Assembly (NCBI RefSeq): GCF_007830545.1
Contig: NZ_VLLF01000003.1
Coordinates: 310,001 to 374,000 of the forward strand
Direction of reading: 5' to 3'
Length of the DNA stretch: 64,000 bases
Source of the DNA: Roseibium hamelinense
GTDB lineage: Bacteria; Pseudomonadota; Alphaproteobacteria; Rhizobiales; Stappiaceae
A program made the translations under genes and the position numbers. The notes beneath the pieces were generated by a model. The model ran no database searches. It was given only the letters and a program-made list of their open reading frames with translations, and was not told the DNA's origin. Below are positions 46,201 to 55,515 of this stretch, piece by piece (within the stretch, counting starts at the first letter, position 1; each line of letters starts with the position of its first letter).

Positions 46201-47598
46201 ATGAGCAAGAGTTTCGCCTCCACGAATGATACCGCAGACAAGTCCATTACTTTTACGCAGATGGCTCGCGGGTGCTACGCATTTACGGCGGAGGGCGACC
46301 CCAATACCGGGGTGATTATCGGCGATGACGCAATCATGGTCGTCGACGCGCAGGCAACTCCGGCGATGGCGGAAAAAGTCATCGAAAAAATCCGGGAAGT
46401 CTCGGACAAACCGATCAAGCATGTGGTCCTCACACACTATCATGCCGTGCGCGCGCTCGGTGCCAGCGCATATGGGGCAAGCGAAATCATCGCTTCGGAT
46501 CTCACCAAGCGCATGATTGAAGAACGCGGGGAAGCGGACTGGGCCTCCGAATACGCCCGGTTCCCGCGGTTGTTCCAGGACGCCTCCAGCATTCCCGGAT
46601 TAACCCGTCCGACCATGAGTTTTGCATCCTCCATGTCCGTCAATCTCGGCAATCTCGAGGTCCGGATCATGCATCTTGGCCGCGGCCATACCATGGGCGA
46701 TGTGGTTGTTTGGGTTCCGTCCCGCGGAGCAATCTACTCCGGTGATTTGGTCGAGTACAAATCGGCCTGTTATTGCGGCGATGGCCATCTTGGTGACTGG
46801 CCGCGCACACTCGACCGGATCGCCGCTTTCCGGCCGACATCTCTGATGCCCGGCCGGGGCGCGGCTCTGGTCGGCGCGGAAAAGGTCACCGAAGCGATTG
46901 AACTGACGCGCGACTTTGTCCTGACATTGCGGGACGCAACCGCCGCGTCCGTTGAAGCGGGACTTGGGCTCAAGGACACGTTTCTGTCGGTCCGCGATGT
47001 AATGGATCCGAAATTCGGAAGCTATGCAATCTACGAGCATTGTCTGCCGTTCAATATTGCCCGCGCGTATGATGAAGCGCTTGGTCTCGACATTCCGCAG
47101 ATTTGGACCGCAGAGCGTGACAAGGATCTTTGGGATGCCTTGCAAGGCGCTGTGGAATCCGGCGATTCTCAGTCCGGCGAAGATACCCGCCAAGATGACG
47201 GTGAGGCGCCGGCTGGGCTCAGCGAAGAACAGGGCGAGGCGACCGACGCGCCGACCAGGCAATCTGATGAGAGTACCGAAGATCGGCATGCCGCAGACGC
47301 TGACTATGTCCAGGCAGAAGGCGCGGCTGACACCGAAGGCGCTCACGAGACAGCTGCAGAAACGCAACCCGAGCCGAAGACCGTTGGTGACGCCGCGCCG
47401 GACGATGCGCCGTCCGAAGAGCGCGATGAGGCAAACGCCGGACCAAGCTCTGAAGACCTGGAGGTTGCGGCCCAGCTGGAACAGGAGCTGGAAGAGGCCT
47501 TGATCGAGCAAATCGCGGACGGGGCGCCGGATGAAAAACACGCCGATGCGGAAACCACGCAAACCGGTAAACAAAAAACGGTTGAGCCTGCAGAGTGA
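46201..47598 (+). CDS. metallo-beta-lactamase-fold hydrolase with half-lost metal site and long acidic tail
   Basis: 465 residues. The MBL fold covers ~18-320: the HxHxDH motif reads His79-Tyr-His81-Ala-Val83-Arg84 (Asp and last His replaced), with His163 in LGRGHTMGD and bridging Asp182 in YSGDLVE retained, and Arg219 in MPGRG where a His is usual. Metal site 1 is thus complete and site 2 lost. Residues ~330-465 are a low-complexity acidic tail (Glu, Asp, Ala, Thr). Family members hydrolyse varied thiol or ester substrates; this one is unassigned. Divergent from a MarR-type regulator. An intrinsic terminator follows at 47643. Confidence 0.85.
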   Translation: MSKSFASTNDTADKSITFTQMARGCYAFTAEGDPNTGVIIGDDAIMVVDAQATPAMAEKVIEKIREVSDKPIKHVVLTHYHAVRALGASAYGASEIIASDLTKRMIEERGEADWASEYARFPRLFQDASSIPGLTRPTMSFASSMSVNLGNLEVRIMHLGRGHTMGDVVVWVPSRGAIYSGDLVEYKSACYCGDGHLGDWPRTLDRIAAFRPTSLMPGRGAALVGAEKVTEAIELTRDFVLTLRDATAASVEAGLGLKDTFLSVRDVMDPKFGSYAIYEHCLPFNIARAYDEALGLDIPQIWTAERDKDLWDALQGAVESGDSQSGEDTRQDDGEAPAGLSEEQGEATDAPTRQSDESTEDRHAADADYVQAEGAADTEGAHETAAETQPEPKTVGDAAPDDAPSEERDEANAGPSSEDLEVAAQLEQELEEALIEQIADGAPDEKHADAETTQTGKQKTVEPAE

Positions 47599-47642
47599 GT
47601 CTCAAGGCAACTTCGCCTTCAACTGAAAACTGGACAAGACCC

Positions 47643-47679
47643 GGCCGCTCACCCACATGTGAGCGGCCTGTTTGTTTTT
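47643..47679 (+). terminator. intrinsic terminator after the MBL-fold gene
   Basis: GGCCGCTCAC and GTGAGCGGCC form a perfect 10-bp stem around CCACAT, followed by TGTTTGTTTTT. It lies only ~12 bases before the creA-like start, so read-through control of creA is possible. Confidence 0.92.
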
Positions 47680-47690
47680 GGAGTGACCCT

Positions 47691-48203
47691 ATGCGCCTCA
47701 TGGCCAAGGCAGCTTGTGCTGCTGCTGCATTCTTTATTGCGACCACAGCGGCCTTTTCCGCGGATGAGCCCGATCTGATTTTCAAGAAATCAACGGTTTG
47801 GAAATTTTTGACGCCGGATCACAAACTGGCGACTTATGCCATCGACGACCCGATCATCGACGGCGTCGCCTGCCATTTCACTGTTCCGGAAAAGGGCGGT
47901 ATCTCCGGCTGGATTGGCGTTGCGGAAGAGGTGTCCGATGTCTCGTTGGCGTGCCGTCAGGTCGGGCCGGTGACCATCACGGAGAATTTCGAGCAGGGCG
48001 AAGAAATGTTTCGTCAACGCCGGTCATTCCTTTTCAAGAAGATGCGGATCGTGCGCGGCTGCGATGAGACGCGGAACGTGCTTGTTTATTTGGTTTATTC
48101 CGACAAGCTGATTGAGGGCAGCCCGAAGAACTCCACTTCGACGGTCCCGATCATGCCCTGGGGAGAACAGCAGCCGCCACGATGCGCGGACTATCTGGAC
48201 TAG
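47691..48203 (+). CDS. CreA-family periplasmic protein
   Basis: 170 residues: a signal peptide (KAACAAAAFFIATTAAFSAD) and a CreA domain (LIFKKSTVWKFLTPDHKLAT, DPIIDGVACHFTVPEKGGIS, FLFKKMRIVRGCDETRNVLV). The conserved cysteine pair C..H and CDETRN is present. E. coli CreA is a periplasmic protein of unknown function in the cre locus. ATG 47691 follows GGAG at 8 bases. The terminator of the preceding gene ends just before this ribosome site. Confidence 0.93.
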   Translation: MRLMAKAACAAAAFFIATTAAFSADEPDLIFKKSTVWKFLTPDHKLATYAIDDPIIDGVACHFTVPEKGGISGWIGVAEEVSDVSLACRQVGPVTITENFEQGEEMFRQRRSFLFKKMRIVRGCDETRNVLVYLVYSDKLIEGSPKNSTSTVPIMPWGEQQPPRCADYLD

Positions 48204-48256
48204 CCATCCGGCCCACAAAGGAAGATGAGCCACCTTCGGCTGCCATGGTTTCCGTA

Positions 48257-48811
48257 TTAGTGATGTGGGCCGTTGCCGCGGGGCGGTCCCTGGTTGGGAC
48301 CTCGTGGCTGGTGTGCCCGAGGCTGGTGTGCCCTCGGGGCGTGAGCTGCAGGAGGCCTGCCGGCGTGAGGGCGGTGGGCACGCGGAGGTAAAGGATAAAC
48401 GGCACGCGGTGGGAGAGGTGCGACCGCGCGCGGCGGCGGTGCAAAAACGCGGGGACCTGAACGATAAATCGGATAATTGCGGTAAATGCGCGGGACGCCG
48501 ACATAAATGCCGACGGCCGTAACTGGCCGCCCGTAGTACTGGCCGCGTGCTGCGTAGGTAATATAGTTGCCTGAAACCCAGCCGCGCATTCCGGAAAAGG
48601 AGGCGTCGCACCATGCGTAGTTGGCGGTGCAGCTGTAGACTTGAAGGCCCGCGCCCTGGGGGATTGTGCTTATAACCTGGTAGCTTGTTCCGGGCCCGGT
48701 GCGGATATTGACGTTCGCAGTCGACACCGCTGGATAGCTGGCGGCTGACGCATTGGCTGGAATCGCAAACAACGCAAGCGCTGTGACGAATAGGGACAGT
48801 CTCCGATACAT
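48257..48811 (-). CDS. exported SH3-domain protein with Pro/His-rich tail
   Basis: 184 residues: a signal peptide (FVTALALFAIPANASA), a bacterial SH3 domain (~28-85, VNIRTGPGTSYQVISTIPQG, WCDASFSGMRGWVSGNYI) and a tail of ~90 residues rich in Pro, Arg, His, Gly and Ala with short imperfect repeats (RAHQPRAHQPR). Bacterial SH3 domains bind peptidoglycan or cell-wall peptides. The tail is unlike typical enzymes and may be envelope-associated or metal-binding; that is speculation. Its low complexity makes mutation-driven length variation likely. Confidence 0.9.
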   Translation of the reverse strand: MYRRLSLFVTALALFAIPANASAASYPAVSTANVNIRTGPGTSYQVISTIPQGAGLQVYSCTANYAWCDASFSGMRGWVSGNYITYAARGQYYGRPVTAVGIYVGVPRIYRNYPIYRSGPRVFAPPPRAVAPLPPRAVYPLPPRAHRPHAGRPPAAHAPRAHQPRAHQPRGPNQGPPRGNGPHH

Positions 48812-49148
48812 GAATGCTCCTGTGTTCGAGTGCCCCAGCCAGTTTTAAATTAATAAACCAGGGCAAGAAGCATAGTTAAAAATCATTCATGTCGTGTCGA
48901 TTTGTATCGAAATAACGAAAACTATTTTTGAAATATTCTGTCTTTTATTTGAGTTGTTGGGCGGTAAGGCCAATTCTTGTTGTTATTTCAAATTGATTTT
49001 TGTGTCTTGCGATGCAGTACAAAACACAAACCCCGCCAACGGCGGGGCGAGCATTTCGGATTTTGTAACGTGTCACCGGCCCGGCCGCAACTTACGGGCC
49101 TCATGCGAGACCGGCCCGGGTGCGGTTGGCCGCATCGTGCTGGCAAGA
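48812..49148. other. intergenic region holding promoter and terminator
   Basis: About 335 bases between two minus-strand genes. It contains the terminator of the ArsR-type gene (49019-49047) and, below it, AT-rich sequence (48840-49016) that probably holds the promoter of the SH3-protein gene. A long plus-strand open frame crosses here and runs on to 49907, but it is antisense to the ArsR-type gene and shows no protein-like features. Confidence 0.6.
49019..49047 (-). terminator. intrinsic terminator of the ArsR-type gene
   Basis: On the minus strand CCCCGCC (49047-49041), a 3-base loop and GGCGGGG (49037-49031) form a 7-bp stem followed by the T-rich TTTGTGTTTTGT. Confidence 0.85.
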
Positions 49149-49496
49149 TCAGGCGTCAGTGGTTATGCCGGTCATGTCGTGACCGTTCGGTGCCCCTTCC
49201 GGCATGCAAAAGGTCTTGTACAGAACGGCCATGATCTCTTTGGCTGGGTCGCTGGTCATGCGGTAGTAGATCGTCGTGCCATCGCGTCTTGTGTCGACGA
49301 GGCCTTGGGAGCGCAGCAAAGACAATTGCTGGGAAACCGTTGGCATCCGCATCCCGGTTTTCTCGGCCAGATATCCCACGCTGCATTCCTTGTCCCACAT
49401 CTGGCACATCAGCAGCAGGCGCGGACCAGAGGCGAGCATTTTCAAGAAGCGTGCCGCTTCTTCCGAATTCTGTTCGAGGGCTTCTTCATCCATCAT
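49149..49496 (-). CDS. ArsR-family repressor, SqrR/BigR-like persulfide sensor candidate
   Basis: 115 residues from ATG 49496 (an in-frame GTG lies at 49532). The winged-helix DNA-binding motif is SVGYLAEKTGMRMPTVSQQL followed by DTRRDGTTIYYRM. Two cysteines occupy the positions that in SqrR, BigR and E. coli YgaV form the sulfide-sensing tetrasulfide link: one in PRLLLMCQMWD and one in VLYKTFCMPEG; a third is in KECSVG. A plausible target is the DUF2892 gene at 1697-1900, whose promoter carries a matching palindrome. No sulfide-oxidation genes are next to this repressor. Confidence 0.86.
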   Translation of the reverse strand: MMDEEALEQNSEEAARFLKMLASGPRLLLMCQMWDKECSVGYLAEKTGMRMPTVSQQLSLLRSQGLVDTRRDGTTIYYRMTSDPAKEIMAVLYKTFCMPEGAPNGHDMTGITTDA

Positions 49497-49642
49497 AAAG
49501 CAGTGCCATTCTTCGTTGGGCCGCCCAGCCACCGGCTAGTTAATTCCACCCACCGCAATTTAGGAAGGAACCCTTACTGTTTTTCACGCTCTCTGTCGAG
49601 AATGGAAAACCACCAAAGGTCCGGAATTTCCTACCTTAAAAC

Positions 49643-49831
49643 CTACATGCGGCCAAAAGCGGGCAACAAGACGTGCCCGGCGCCGCAGCCGACACCCGTT
49701 GTCAGGCACATGCTTTTTTGCTGCAAAACCGAAGGCGATGTGTCCGCAGAAGCGGCAAAGCTTGCCAGGCTTGCGACAGGCACCAAAAAAAGCGCGATCA
49801 TGAAAGATGCGGCAAACAAACGGTTCAACAT
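49643..49831 (-). CDS. small exported protein of unknown function
   Basis: 62 residues starting MLNRLFAASFMIALFLVPVA, a good signal peptide, then a short tail with two cysteines (SMCLTTGVGCGAGHV) that could form a disulfide. ATG 49831 follows GGGAG at 8 bases; upstream in-frame codons reach 49861 but have poorer support. It lies between the L,D-transpeptidase gene and the ArsR-type gene on the same strand, and an inverted repeat (49848-49880) is directly upstream. I do not recognise a family. Confidence 0.5.
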   Translation of the reverse strand: MLNRLFAASFMIALFLVPVASLASFAASADTSPSVLQQKSMCLTTGVGCGAGHVLLPAFGRM

Positions 49832-49847
49832 GGTTCCAGCTCCCAGA

Positions 49848-49880
49848 AAAGTGTCATCCACTCGATGTTGGAGACACTTT
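49848..49880. promoter_or_regulatory. 8-bp inverted repeat before the small exported-protein gene
   Basis: AAAGTGTC (49848-49855) and GACACTTT (49873-49880) are perfect reverse complements separated by 17 bases, just upstream of ATG 49831. It may be an operator or a leader hairpin. Confidence 0.35.
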
Positions 49881-49978
49881 AGGGGCTGGCCCTTGAACGC
49901 AGTCTGAGGTGTGTATTCAGCTGCCGTTCAGCTTTATTTACATGGCGTAACGATCTGAAAACTCAGCGTGAAATTCAA

Positions 49979-51646
49979 TCACAGGTTCTTCGTCATCGCC
50001 TTTGCCAGCGCGTCGAGCAGAACTTTGTCGCGTCCATAGATATCGTTTCTGAAATGAGTCGATCCGTCCTTGTTCATCCATGCCGTCAGGTAGGTGAGGT
50101 GAACCGGTATGGCTTCCTTCAAGCTGATGACATGGCGTTTGCGGCTGTCGCGGATCGCTTCAAGGCGCGCCTTGTCGTAGCCGTCGGCGGCCAGCAGGAT
50201 ATCCCCGAGAGCAAACGGGTCTTCAACACGGATACAGCCATGGCTGAAATCGCGCTGAGCCCGCGCGAAGAGGGCTTTTGACGGGGTGTCGTGGATGTAG
50301 ATGTTGAATTTGTTCGGGAACATGAACTTGATTCGCCCAAGTGCATTGCCGTCACCGGGGTCCTGCCGCAAACGGAACGGGAAGTTTCCCTTCGAATAGC
50401 TGTTCCAGGCAACTTGGGTCGGCGCGACCTCCGCCTCGTTCTGGAAGACCCTGATTCCCTTCGACGACAGGGCGTTCGGGTTGCCCTGCAGCTGCGGCAG
50501 GTATTCGTTCGTCGAAATCGATCGCGGCACGTTCCAGTAAGGGTTCACCTCGACATAAGTCATCTCATCGGAGAAGACCGGTGTCGCATGATAGGGCTTG
50601 CCCACGATAACCGACGCGGTGTGCCAGGTTTTATCGTCCTTGACCACTTTGAGGCGCTGGTCGGCCAGATTGACAAACACATACGTGCTGCCAAAGTCGT
50701 CCGGCATCCAGCGGCGGCGCTCCATGTTCAGCTCCATCTGGATCAGCTTCGCTTCGACAGAGGTGTTGAGTGCCGCCAATGTGCCGGGCCCTACAACACC
50801 ATCCACAGCCAGACCGTGGTAGGACTGAAACGTTTCGACCGCGTCGACAAGGGCCCCGTCATAGACATCGCCGCTGTGATCGGCAGCTGCAAAGTAGTCT
50901 TCCTGTTCGAGCCGGAGCCGTAGCGCGTCAAGCCTTGGATCGCTCATTCCCGGCTTCAAGACCTCGCCTTCAGGAACGGGAATGAAGCCGCCATTGGCCG
51001 CTTTTTCGCGGTATTGCTGCAGGCGGATCTGAAGTCTTGCGTAATTTGGGGTCTGCGGAGCCAAGCTGTCCAAAAAGGCGCTGAAGTCGATGGCTTTCTC
51101 GGCTGTGGCGAACAACTCGGTGGCGACCGGCTTGTCCGGAAACACATTCAGAGCTTTGTTGACTTCGTTTGGCTGAACCCGTCCCGAAGACAGGTGAGTC
51201 GCATACCGGAGGAACTGAATACTCAGATCGATATCAAGCGTTGCCCAGTCGCCGGCACTTTCCGCGTTGAGCGACCGTTCGGCCAGCCAGATCGGGTTGT
51301 AGTTCTGCGGATTGAGCGCGTGGGCATTTGCATCGGCAAATGCTCCCAGAACCATGTGCGCATTCGGTGTCAGGCCCTGTTCGTTGAGCCAGACCGGTTC
51401 AAAGACGCGCGCGGCGTAGACCTCTGTCAGGCCCGGGTCAATGCTTGCGGGCATGGCGGCGGCGATTGCCATGGCGATCGGGCTTTGAGGCGTGGCAGCG
51501 CCTTGACCGTCTGAAAGGGCGGGTGCGGCCGGTTCTGCGGGCCGGGCGGGATCTGCTTGCTGGGCAGCCCCCGGCGCGAGAGACACGAAGAAAACCAACA
51601 CGCTGGCGACCAGCCTGGTGCTGATCATGTTAATTGCTGCGCGCAT
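49979..51646 (-). CDS. L,D-transpeptidase with peptidoglycan-binding domain (YcbB type)
   Basis: 555 residues: a signal peptide (ISTRLVASVLVFFVSLAPGA), an N-terminal scaffold region, a peptidoglycan-binding helical domain (FQSYHGLAVDGVVGPGTLAA) and a YkuD catalytic domain with the motif SHGCIRVEDPFALGDIL, in which Cys attacks the tetrapeptide donor. It makes 3-3 crosslinks in murein and may attach outer-membrane proteins, as in other alphaproteobacteria. ATG 51646 follows GGAGGG at 8 bases. It is divergent from cysS. Confidence 0.95.
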   Translation of the reverse strand: MRAAINMISTRLVASVLVFFVSLAPGAAQQADPARPAEPAAPALSDGQGAATPQSPIAMAIAAAMPASIDPGLTEVYAARVFEPVWLNEQGLTPNAHMVLGAFADANAHALNPQNYNPIWLAERSLNAESAGDWATLDIDLSIQFLRYATHLSSGRVQPNEVNKALNVFPDKPVATELFATAEKAIDFSAFLDSLAPQTPNYARLQIRLQQYREKAANGGFIPVPEGEVLKPGMSDPRLDALRLRLEQEDYFAAADHSGDVYDGALVDAVETFQSYHGLAVDGVVGPGTLAALNTSVEAKLIQMELNMERRRWMPDDFGSTYVFVNLADQRLKVVKDDKTWHTASVIVGKPYHATPVFSDEMTYVEVNPYWNVPRSISTNEYLPQLQGNPNALSSKGIRVFQNEAEVAPTQVAWNSYSKGNFPFRLRQDPGDGNALGRIKFMFPNKFNIYIHDTPSKALFARAQRDFSHGCIRVEDPFALGDILLAADGYDKARLEAIRDSRKRHVISLKEAIPVHLTYLTAWMNKDGSTHFRNDIYGRDKVLLDALAKAMTKNL

Positions 51647-51908
51647 CCGGAAAGCCCTCCGCCTGATTCCCTTGCGTCAGAAGCCTAAACCACCGCTCAA
51701 TTCTGTCCAGTTTCCTGTCACGCGGGGCAAATGCAGCCTTGACCCCGGAAAGAAAAGCAGGTCATAACATCGCCATGATGACGGCCATACGAAACATCAT
51801 TTCGATCACCATTATTTGCAGCTAGCGACACCGCTGGCTGTGGCCGTTCCTTCTTGCGCACTTTCTTGAGACGGATCGCCCGGCCAGCCGGCCAGGAGAC
51901 CGTTTGAC

Positions 51909-53381
51909 ATGGGCGCGCCTGAAGTTCTTTCAGAGACAGCCAAAACCGGCGAATTCAAGGGCTTGAAGCTCACCAACACATTGACGCGCCAGAAGGAAGA
52001 CTTCCGGGCAATCGATGATGCAAATGTGCGAATGTATGTCTGTGGTCCGACAGTTTACGACTTTGCCCATATCGGCAATGCCCGGCCGGTCATCGTGTTC
52101 GACGTGCTCTACCGGCTGCTCCGCCATCTTTATGGGGCCGAGCATGTCACCTATGTCCGCAACATCACCGACGTCGACGACAAGATCAACGCGCGGGCCT
52201 TGCGGGACCATCCGGATCTGCCGTTGAATGAGGCGATTGCAAACGTGACGAAGCGCACGGCGGACCAGTTTCATGAGGACGTGCAGGCGCTCGGCTGCCT
52301 CAAGCCTGATCATGAGCCGCGCGCCACCGCGCATGTGCCCGGTATGGTGGAGATGATCGGGACGCTGATCGACCGGGGCCACGCCTATGAGGCCAATGGC
52401 GAGGTGCTGTTCGACACCGCCTCCATGCCCGGCTACGGCGGCCTGTCCAAACGCAAGCTGGATGAGCAGATGGCGGGCGCCCGCGTTGCCGTGGACGCGC
52501 ACAAGAAAAATCCGGGCGATTTCGTGCTGTGGAAACTGTCCTCTGCCGAGGAACCCGGCTGGGACAGCCCTTGGGGCAGGGGGCGTCCGGGCTGGCATAT
52601 CGAGTGCTCGGTCATGAGCGCCCATCATCTGGGCAAGGTGTTCGACATTCACGGCGGCGGGCTCGACCTGATCTTCCCGCACCATGAAAACGAAATCGCC
52701 CAGTCCTGCTGCGCCCATGGCACGCAAACAATGGCCAATTACTGGCTGCACAACGGGTTCGTGCAGGTGGAAGGCAAGAAGATGTCCAAGTCGGAGGGGA
52801 ATTTCTTTACGATCCACGATTTGCTGTACACGGAGACTTTTGGCTCAAATCGATGGCATGGCTACGTTCTGCGGCTAGCTATGCTCATGACGAATTACCG
52901 GGAACCGATCAACTGGACTGTCGATAGACTTGTAGAAGTTCGAACCGTTCTCAAGGATTGGATTGACGTTTCTATTGGTTCGGACAAGTTTGTTCGTGAG
53001 GAAGGCCAGCTTAGAATTCTTGATGCGCTTTATGATGATTTGAATACGACTAAGGCGATTGCAGTTCTGCATCAGCTCGCAAATCAGGCTCGTTCTGGAT
53101 GCGTAGAAACTGCGGCAGAGCTAAACGCTTCCATGAGATTTTTGGGGATTTGGAACGGCGAACCTTCGGCAGACATCTATTCATACGGTTATGTCGTGCA
53201 GGCATTCGACGAAAAGTTTGTGTCTTCGAAGATTGCCGAACGCCTCGAGTATCTCAAAGCCAAGAACTTTGCTGAGGCGGATCGAATCCGCGACGAACTG
53301 ACAGCTGAAGGGATCCAGCTCAAGGATGGCAAGGATCCAGAGACCGGCGAACGCATCACCACTTGGGAGGTGAAGCGGTGA
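51909..53381 (+). CDS. cysS: cysteinyl-tRNA synthetase
   Basis: 490 residues. The HIGH-type motif is [15 protein letters not shown] (the Cys binds zinc), further zinc ligands lie in WHIECSVMS and [14 protein letters not shown], and the KMSKS motif is [11 protein letters not shown]. After this motif the gene changes abruptly in base composition: up to about 52795 third positions are strongly G/C, and from there to ~53300 they are clearly A/T-richer, suggesting that the 3' third was acquired by recombination. Its stop overlaps the GTG of the GFA-family gene (GTGA). Confidence 0.96.
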   Translation: MGAPEVLSETAKTGEFKGLKLTNTLTRQKEDFRAIDDANVRMYVCGPTVYDFAHIGNARPVIVFDVLYRLLRHLYGAEHVTYVRNITDVDDKINARALRDHPDLPLNEAIANVTKRTADQFHEDVQALGCLKPDHEPRATAHVPGMVEMIGTLIDRGHAYEANGEVLFDTASMPGYGGLSKRKLDEQMAGARVAVDAHKKNPGDFVLWKLSSAEEPGWDSPWGRGRPGWHIECSVMSAHHLGKVFDIHGGGLDLIFPHHENEIAQSCCAHGTQTMANYWLHNGFVQVEGKKMSKSEGNFFTIHDLLYTETFGSNRWHGYVLRLAMLMTNYREPINWTVDRLVEVRTVLKDWIDVSIGSDKFVREEGQLRILDALYDDLNTTKAIAVLHQLANQARSGCVETAAELNASMRFLGIWNGEPSADIYSYGYVVQAFDEKFVSSKIAERLEYLKAKNFAEADRIRDELTAEGIQLKDGKDPETGERITTWEVKR

Positions 53382-53881
53382 CAGAAAAGGCAATCCATAC
53401 CGGAGGGTGCCAGTGCGGCGCGGTGCGGTTCCGGGTAGGCGGCGACCTCAGCGAGGCAAGCATTTGCCATTGCCGCATGTGTCAAAAAGCGTTTGGTAAT
53501 TTCTTTGCCCCGCTGGTCGACGCACGGCATGAGGACCTGACCTGGACGCGCGGTGAACCGAGCTATTTTGCATCGTCCGATGTGGTCGATCGCGGGTTTT
53601 GCAGCACCTGCGGCACGCCGCTGGTTTTCGCCTACCGCGACTACCCGCTGATCGGCCTTGCTATAGGTGCTTTTGATGATCCCGGCGCAATTCCGGTGAC
53701 CAAGCAGCACTGGGTAAACCATCAAGTCGCGGGCTCAACGGGTTTGTTTGACTTGCCCGCCGACGGGGAAGACGCCCCAGACTTCGCGGATCTGATTGCC
53801 GAGATTGACGCAAGTAATCACCAACACCCAGATCACGACACCCAAACATGGCCAGCGGCCGGACAAGACGCGGAACGATAA
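53378..53881 (+). CDS. GFA-family zinc protein (glutathione-dependent formaldehyde-activating enzyme-like)
   Basis: 167 residues starting with GTG at 53378, inside the cysS stop and 6-7 bases after GGAGG. Zinc-binding cysteines follow the GFA pattern: [27 protein letters not shown] and [11 protein letters not shown]. Gfa was proposed to combine formaldehyde with glutathione, but most family members lack proven activity. The C-terminal [19 protein letters not shown] is conserved in the subgroup. It sits between cysS and cimA in one apparent operon. Confidence 0.9.
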   Translation: MTEKAIHTGGCQCGAVRFRVGGDLSEASICHCRMCQKAFGNFFAPLVDARHEDLTWTRGEPSYFASSDVVDRGFCSTCGTPLVFAYRDYPLIGLAIGAFDDPGAIPVTKQHWVNHQVAGSTGLFDLPADGEDAPDFADLIAEIDASNHQHPDHDTQTWPAAGQDAER

Positions 53882-53884
53882 CCC

Positions 53885-55489
53885 ATGAGCCAAGACCAAA
53901 AAGAACGGCTTTATCTCTTTGACACCACCTTGCGCGACGGGGCGCAAACCAGCGGCATCGATTTTTCAGTGGCTGAAAAGGTCGTCATTGCCGAGCTGCT
54001 GGAGCGCTTGGGCGTCGATTACGTAGAGGGCGGGTATCCGGGCGCAAATCCGACTGACACCGAATTTTTCTCCGAAAAGCGTACGCAAAGCGCGACTTTC
54101 ACCGCCTTTGGCATGACCAAGCGGGCCGGCCGGTCTGCGTCCAATGATCCCGGTCTCCAGGGGCTTTTGTCAGCGGAGGCGGATGCGATCTGCTTTGTCG
54201 CCAAATCCTGGGATTACCATGTGAAGGTCGCGCTGGGCTGTAGTAATGAGGAAAACCTGGAATCGATCACCGACAGCGTAACGGCAGCTGTCAACGCCGG
54301 CCGCGAGGCGATGGTTGATTGCGAGCATTTTTTCGACGGGTTCAAAGCCAATCCCGGCTACGCGCTTGCCTGCGCAAAGGTCGCCTACGATGCCGGTGCG
54401 CGTTGGGTGGTTTTGTGCGACACAAATGGCGGCACCTTGCCTGATGAAATCAAGGCCATCGTTGCGGAGGTCAGGGAGGTCGTTCCCGGGGATCACCTTG
54501 GAATTCACACGCATGACGATACCGGTCAGGCTGTTGCGAATGCGCTTGCAGCTGTCGATGCCGGTGTGCGCCAGATCCAGGGAACTCTGAACGGCATTGG
54601 CGAGCGGTGCGGCAACGCTAACCTTGTCACACTGATCCCGACGCTGATGCTCAAGCCGCAATATACAGAGCGGTTCGAACTGGGACTTAGCGAGGCGCAG
54701 CTCAAGGACATCTCGGCCGTCTCCCGCACCTTTGATGAAATGCTGAACGTTTCGCCCAACCGGCACGCGCCTTATGTCGGGGAGACCGCGTTCGCGACCA
54801 AGGCAGGCATTCATGCTTCTGCGATCCTGAAAGACCCGCAGACCTATGAGCATGTGGCTCCTGAGGAAGTCGGCAACAAGCGCCGGGTCCTGGTGTCCGA
54901 CCAGGCGGGCAAAAGCAACTTACTCGGCGAACTTGCACGGCTTGGTGTGGAGGCGGACAAATCCGATCCGCGGCTCGATGGCCTGCTGGCCGAGGTCAAA
55001 CAGCGCGAGGCCGAGGGCTACGCCTACGAAGCGGCCGACGCATCGTTTGAGCTGCTTGCTCGAAGGGCGCTGGGCGATGTGCCCAGTTTTTACGAAGTGC
55101 AGTCGTTCCGGGTCATGGTTGAGCGGCGCCACAACGCGCTGGGGGAATTGGTCAGCGTTTCGGAGGCCGTGGTCAAGGTTGATATCGACGGCGAAACCCG
55201 CATGTCGGTTGCCGAAGGCAACGGCCCGGTCAATGCACTCGATGTCGCCTTGCGCAAGGATCTGGGCAAGTACCAATCGGCCATCGACGGATTGGAATTG
55301 ATCGACTACAAAGTGCGCATCCTGAATGGTGGCACAGGCGCGGTTACCCGCGTGTTGATTGAAAGCCGCGACACCCGGACTCACAAGCGCTGGTTCACGA
55401 TCGGCGTGTCCAGCAACATTGTTGATGCGTCTTTTCAGGCGCTGAACGACTCCATTACCTACGCGTTGCTGAAGGCTGAAGCGGCCTGA
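53885..55489 (+). CDS. cimA: (R)-citramalate synthase
   Basis: 534 residues, full length. It condenses pyruvate and acetyl-CoA to citramalate, giving 2-oxobutyrate for isoleucine without threonine. The TIM-barrel start YLFDTTLRDGAQTSGIDFS carries the catalytic Asp/Arg, followed by GGYPGANPTDTEFFSEKR, GIHTHDDTGQAVANALAAV (metal His) and GTLNGIGERCGNANL. The C-terminal regulatory domain (RVLIESRDTRTHKRWFTIGV) resembles the LeuA dimer domain. It lies three bases after the GFA-family stop. Confidence 0.95.
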   Translation: MSQDQKERLYLFDTTLRDGAQTSGIDFSVAEKVVIAELLERLGVDYVEGGYPGANPTDTEFFSEKRTQSATFTAFGMTKRAGRSASNDPGLQGLLSAEADAICFVAKSWDYHVKVALGCSNEENLESITDSVTAAVNAGREAMVDCEHFFDGFKANPGYALACAKVAYDAGARWVVLCDTNGGTLPDEIKAIVAEVREVVPGDHLGIHTHDDTGQAVANALAAVDAGVRQIQGTLNGIGERCGNANLVTLIPTLMLKPQYTERFELGLSEAQLKDISAVSRTFDEMLNVSPNRHAPYVGETAFATKAGIHASAILKDPQTYEHVAPEEVGNKRRVLVSDQAGKSNLLGELARLGVEADKSDPRLDGLLAEVKQREAEGYAYEAADASFELLARRALGDVPSFYEVQSFRVMVERRHNALGELVSVSEAVVKVDIDGETRMSVAEGNGPVNALDVALRKDLGKYQSAIDGLELIDYKVRILNGGTGAVTRVLIESRDTRTHKRWFTIGVSSNIVDASFQALNDSITYALLKAEAA

Positions 55490-55515
55490 GGCCGTATTGC
55501 CGAAAGAACAAAGTC

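Noticed and set aside
48894..49907. 337-codon open frame on the plus strand
   Set aside because: It is antisense to the ArsR-type gene and to the small exported-protein gene, lacks a good ribosome site, and its translation is Arg/His/Cys-rich without domain features.
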